Part shown: one piece after another, positions 61,115 to 64,000 of the stretch
Layout: every line of letters starts with the position of its first letter
How positions within the stretch are numbered: position 1 is the first letter of the stretch
Source: Paramesorhizobium leguminum
GTDB taxonomy: Bacteria; Pseudomonadota; Alphaproteobacteria; Rhizobiales; Rhizobiaceae
Reading direction: 5' to 3'
NCBI RefSeq assembly: GCF_003217235.1
Contig: NZ_QJTF01000004.1
Span: forward strand, 164,068-228,067
DNA: 64,000 nt
Notes under the pieces: model-generated
The model's input: only the letters and a program-made list of their open reading frames with translations
Database searches by the model: none
What the model was told of the DNA's origin: nothing
Made by a program: the position numbers and the translations under genes

Positions 61115-63853
61115 CTACATCATCCCCGCCAATTTCTTCAGCCGGTAAAGCTCGTCCATCGCCTCGCGCGGCGTCATCTCATCCGGATTGAGCGCAAGCA
61201 CGGCTTGCAATAACGCGCTGTCGCCGCTTTTCTGCTTCGGCTGCTCGCGCTTCACCTCAACCGAAAACAGCGGCAGATCGTCGATCAGCTTGTCGGCCTT
61301 TCCCGATGTTTCGCCTGCTTCCAACTGGTGCAGCACGTCGCGCGCCCGGGCGACCACCGCCTCCGGCAAACCTGCGAGGCGGGCGACCTGTACGCCATAG
61401 GACCGGTCAGCGGCGCCTTTCGCGACCTCGTGCAGGAACACCACGTCACCGTCCCATTCCTTGACCCGCATGGTGACATTCGCCAGCCGGGCAAGCTTTT
61501 CCGAAAGCGCCGTCATCTCGTGGAAATGGGTGGCGAAAAGCGCGCGGCAACGGTTCTTCTCATGCAGGTACTCAACCGCCGCCCAGGCGATGGAGAGACC
61601 GTCAAACGTAGCGGTGCCCCGCCCGATCTCGTCAAGAATCACCAGCGAGCGTTCGCCCGCCAGATTGAGAATGGCGGCGGTCTCAACCATTTCGACCATG
61701 AAGGTCGAGCGACCGCGCGCCAGATCGTCCGATGCGCCGACGCGGCTGAACAGACGGTCCACCACGCCGATATGCGCCGCCCCGGCGGGCACGAAGGAAC
61801 CCATCTGCGCGAGAATGGCGATCAGCGCGTTCTGGCGCAGGAAGGTGGACTTGCCGCCCATGTTAGGGCCGGTCAGCAGCCAGATCGCGCCATGCGGCGC
61901 ACCGTCTTGCGGCGAGAGATCGCAATCATTCGCCACGAAGGGATTGGCCGCCTGGCGGCGCAACGCCTGCTCCACCACTGGATGACGACCGGCGACGATA
62001 TTGAAGGCGAGGCTCGCATCGACCATCGGGCGGCAATAACCCTGCTCCTCGGCAAGACATGCCAGCGCGGCGGAAACGTCGAGAACGGCCAATGCCGCCG
62101 CTCCGGCGCGGATAAAATCGGATAGCGCGACAGCCTCGCTCGTCAATTCGTCGAAGATCGCAAGCTCGATTGCAAGCGCCCGGTCCGCGGCGTTGGCGAT
62201 CTTCGATTCCAGTTCTGCAAGCTCCGTGGTGGTGAAGCGCATGGCATTGGCCATGGTCTGACGGTGAATGAAGCGGCCCTTCGCCTCGTCGCTATCGGTC
62301 ATGATCGCGTGGTGATTGGCGGTCACCTCGATGAAATAGCCGAGCACATTGTTGTGCTTGATCTTCAGCGATTTGATGCCGGTCTCATCGGTGTATTGTG
62401 CCTGCAGCCCGGCGATGATCCGGCGCGACTGGTCGCGCAAGCCCCGCATCTCATCGAGTTCGGGATGATATCCCGCACGGACGAAGCCGCCATCGCGCTT
62501 CAGAAGCGGCAGTTCATCACCGAGAGCGCGGTCGAGATGTTCGGCATGATGTCCCGGCAGGCGGGCAAACGCGGCACACGCATCCTCGATTTCCCGCGGC
62601 AGGGCGCGACCGGAAAAGAGCGCAGCAATTGCCCGCGCGGCATCGAGCCCGCGTTGCAGTGCGCCAAGGTCACGCGGGCCGCCGCGTCCGACTGCCAGCC
62701 GCGAAAGCGCGCGCGGCATATCCGGCACACCTTTCAACTCCTCGCGCAAGCGTTCGGCTAGTTGCTGCTCGCTCAGGAAAAAGGAAACCGCATCCTGGCG
62801 CATGGCAATTGCTTGCGCGTCGGTCAGTGGCGACATCAGCCGTTCAGCCAGAAGTCTTGCGCCGCCACCCGTCACCGTGCGGTCGATGGCCTTGAGCAGG
62901 CTTCCGTCGCGGCTGCCCGAAAGGGTCCGCACCAGTTCCAGATTGGCGCGCGTCGCCGGGTCGATGAAGAGCGACGAGCCTTCCTCTTCGCGTTCAGGCC
63001 GCATCAGCGGAGGGCGCTGCGCGATCTGGGTCTTTTCGATATAGGCAATCGCGCCGGAAATCGCCGAAAGCTCGCAGCGCGAGAACTGGCCGAACCCGTC
63101 GAGCGCCGCCACGTCGAAATAGCGCTTGATGCGCGCTTCGGCGATGGCGCTGTCGAACAGGCTCGCCGGCTGCGGCGTCACCGCGCGACCGATCATGTCG
63201 AAGACGGGGCGCAAACTGGCATCGTGAAACACCGGCTCGGCAACGATCAGCTCGCGCGGGTCCACCCGCATGATATCGGCCAGAAGCCTGTCCGCCGCCG
63301 TCTCTACGACGCGAAATGCGCCGGTGGAGATATCGATCCAGGCGAGCGCCATGCGCCCGTCTTCCGCGCCCTTGACGCGGCCAAGCGTCATCAGGAAATT
63401 GGCCTCGGAGGGATCGAGAAGTTTTTCTTCCGTGATGGTGCCGGGCGTGACGAGGCGCACGACATCGCGGCGCACCACCGATTTCGAACCGCGCTTCTTC
63501 GCCTCCGCCGGATCTTCCATCTGCTCGCAAACGGCGACGCGAAAGCCCTTGGCGATCAACGTTTGCAAATAATCGTCGGCGGCGTGAATGGGTACGCCGC
63601 ACATAGGGATATCTTCGCCCAGATGTTTGCCCCGCCGGGTCAGTGTGATGCCGAGCGCTTTCGATGCCTGCACCGCATCATCGAAAAACAGCTCGTAGAA
63701 ATCGCCCATGCGATAGAACAGGAGCGACCCCTCGTTCGCCGCCTTGATCTCGATATATTGCTCCATCATCGGCGTCGGGCGCGCGCCGGCGCCCGCATCA
63801 TATGCGTCTGCGCCGGTTTGGGTCCCATCGGTGAATTGCGCCAGCTCGTTCAA
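61115..63853 (-). CDS. mutS: DNA mismatch repair protein MutS
   Basis: A 912-residue mismatch-recognition ATPase. The mismatch-binding domain has [32 protein letters not shown], with Phe-x-Glu in the FYELF context. The ATPase has Walker [11 protein letters not shown], Walker [11 protein letters not shown] and FATHFHEM. The C-terminal dimerisation helix ends [12 protein letters not shown]. The length is typical. MutL is not in the window. Immediately upstream is the end of an insertion sequence, so its promoter may be affected. Confidence 0.97.
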   Translation of the reverse strand: MNELAQFTDGTQTGADAYDAGAGARPTPMMEQYIEIKAANEGSLLFYRMGDFYELFFDDAVQASKALGITLTRRGKHLGEDIPMCGVPIHAADDYLQTLIAKGFRVAVCEQMEDPAEAKKRGSKSVVRRDVVRLVTPGTITEEKLLDPSEANFLMTLGRVKGAEDGRMALAWIDISTGAFRVVETAADRLLADIMRVDPRELIVAEPVFHDASLRPVFDMIGRAVTPQPASLFDSAIAEARIKRYFDVAALDGFGQFSRCELSAISGAIAYIEKTQIAQRPPLMRPEREEEGSSLFIDPATRANLELVRTLSGSRDGSLLKAIDRTVTGGGARLLAERLMSPLTDAQAIAMRQDAVSFFLSEQQLAERLREELKGVPDMPRALSRLAVGRGGPRDLGALQRGLDAARAIAALFSGRALPREIEDACAAFARLPGHHAEHLDRALGDELPLLKRDGGFVRAGYHPELDEMRGLRDQSRRIIAGLQAQYTDETGIKSLKIKHNNVLGYFIEVTANHHAIMTDSDEAKGRFIHRQTMANAMRFTTTELAELESKIANAADRALAIELAIFDELTSEAVALSDFIRAGAAALAVLDVSAALACLAEEQGYCRPMVDASLAFNIVAGRHPVVEQALRRQAANPFVANDCDLSPQDGAPHGAIWLLTGPNMGGKSTFLRQNALIAILAQMGSFVPAGAAHIGVVDRLFSRVGASDDLARGRSTFMVEMVETAAILNLAGERSLVILDEIGRGTATFDGLSIAWAAVEYLHEKNRCRALFATHFHEMTALSEKLARLANVTMRVKEWDGDVVFLHEVAKGAADRSYGVQVARLAGLPEAVVARARDVLHQLEAGETSGKADKLIDDLPLFSVEVKREQPKQKSGDSALLQAVLALNPDEMTPREAMDELYRLKKLAGMM

Positions 63854-63900
63854 TGCGTGTTCCCGGAATTTAGGTCAGATCGATTTGAGATATCTATTCC

Positions 63901-64000
63901 CTAGGTGTTTAGTCCCGGTATTTGCTGGAGCGGGTTTCTTTTGAATTTCTCTGGTTCTGTTTTCCAGATTTTGCAGATGAACTCGTAAGGCGTGAGGCCT
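63901..64000 (-). mobile_element. IS481-type transposase, C-terminal end (gene runs off the window)
   Basis: The minus strand reads GLTPYEFICKIWKTEPEKF and then NPLQQIPGLNT before TAG at 63903-63901. LTPYE, W and PGLNT at the extreme end are typical of IS481-family transposases. Only 33 codons are in the window; intactness, the catalytic DDE and the terminal repeats cannot be judged. The mutS start lies 48 bases away, so the element end must fall in that gap. Confidence 0.72.

Overview
The window is a dense, GC-rich chromosomal segment of an alphaproteobacterium of the order Hyphomicrobiales, most likely Brucellaceae (Brucella or the former Ochrobactrum group). The evidence is a 2,872-residue cyclic beta-1,2-glucan synthase, a Frc-type fructose ABC operon with a ROK regulator, tandem Omp25/Omp31-type outer-membrane proteins, an OlsB ornithine-lipid enzyme, and an AGGGCAGT octamer array of the type used for Brucella 'HOOF-print' typing. 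I could not run a search, so the genus is an inference.

Layout. 1-5.5 kb: 3' part of dnaE2, a hemolysin III family membrane protein, a lytic transglycosylase lipoprotein with small genes, and a Prx5-type peroxiredoxin. 5.7-10.9 kb: frcBCAK on the minus strand with divergent frcR; a perfect 11-bp inverted repeat lies between them. 11-14.6 kb: pgm, a parDE toxin-antitoxin pair with a palindromic repeat between its genes, and an Mrp/ApbC ATPase. 14.7-16.3 kb: a copper-delivery cluster (Cys/His-rich protein, PCuAC, SCO). 16.4-16.9 kb: a candidate two-small-ORF unit ending in octamer repeats. 17-21.6 kb: sbp-cysT-cysW-cysA for sulfate uptake, then convergent vapBC. 22-30.6 kb: cgs. 30.7-41.5 kb: pncB, xylB, a PfkB sugar kinase, an SDR, a class A PBP, a phytase-like esterase and a GGDEF-EAL protein. 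41.9-47 kb: a DbpA-like helicase and polA. 47.3-47.44 kb: a predicted sRNA with C-rich loops. 47.5-52.7 kb: an M20 peptidase, a short RNase D, an acyltransferase and two Omp31-type genes in AT-rich surroundings. 52.8-55.4 kb: lptC-lptA-lptB. 55.5-60.9 kb: sppA, ihfB, a LapA-domain protein, two RNA methyltransferases, lspA and olsB. 61.1-63.9 kb: mutS, then the 3' end of an IS481-type transposase at the window edge.

Much of the content serves the envelope: Cgs (periplasmic glucan), Pgm (glucose-1-phosphate for glycans), LptABC (LPS transport), OlsB (ornithine lipid), a PBP and a lytic transglycosylase (peptidoglycan), SppA and LspA (signal peptide and lipoprotein processing), and Omps. A second group is nutrient acquisition (fructose, sulfate, copper delivery, NAD salvage).

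The intergenic DNA is unusually rich in palindromic repeats of several families. Some supply stop or start codons to neighbouring genes. The most novel-looking items are the two-small-ORF locus at 16.4-16.9 kb, the repeat embedded in parDE, short-unit arrays abutting gene 3' ends, and the sRNA beside polA. I see no tRNA, rRNA, CRISPR array or prophage, and no clearly new multi-gene system.
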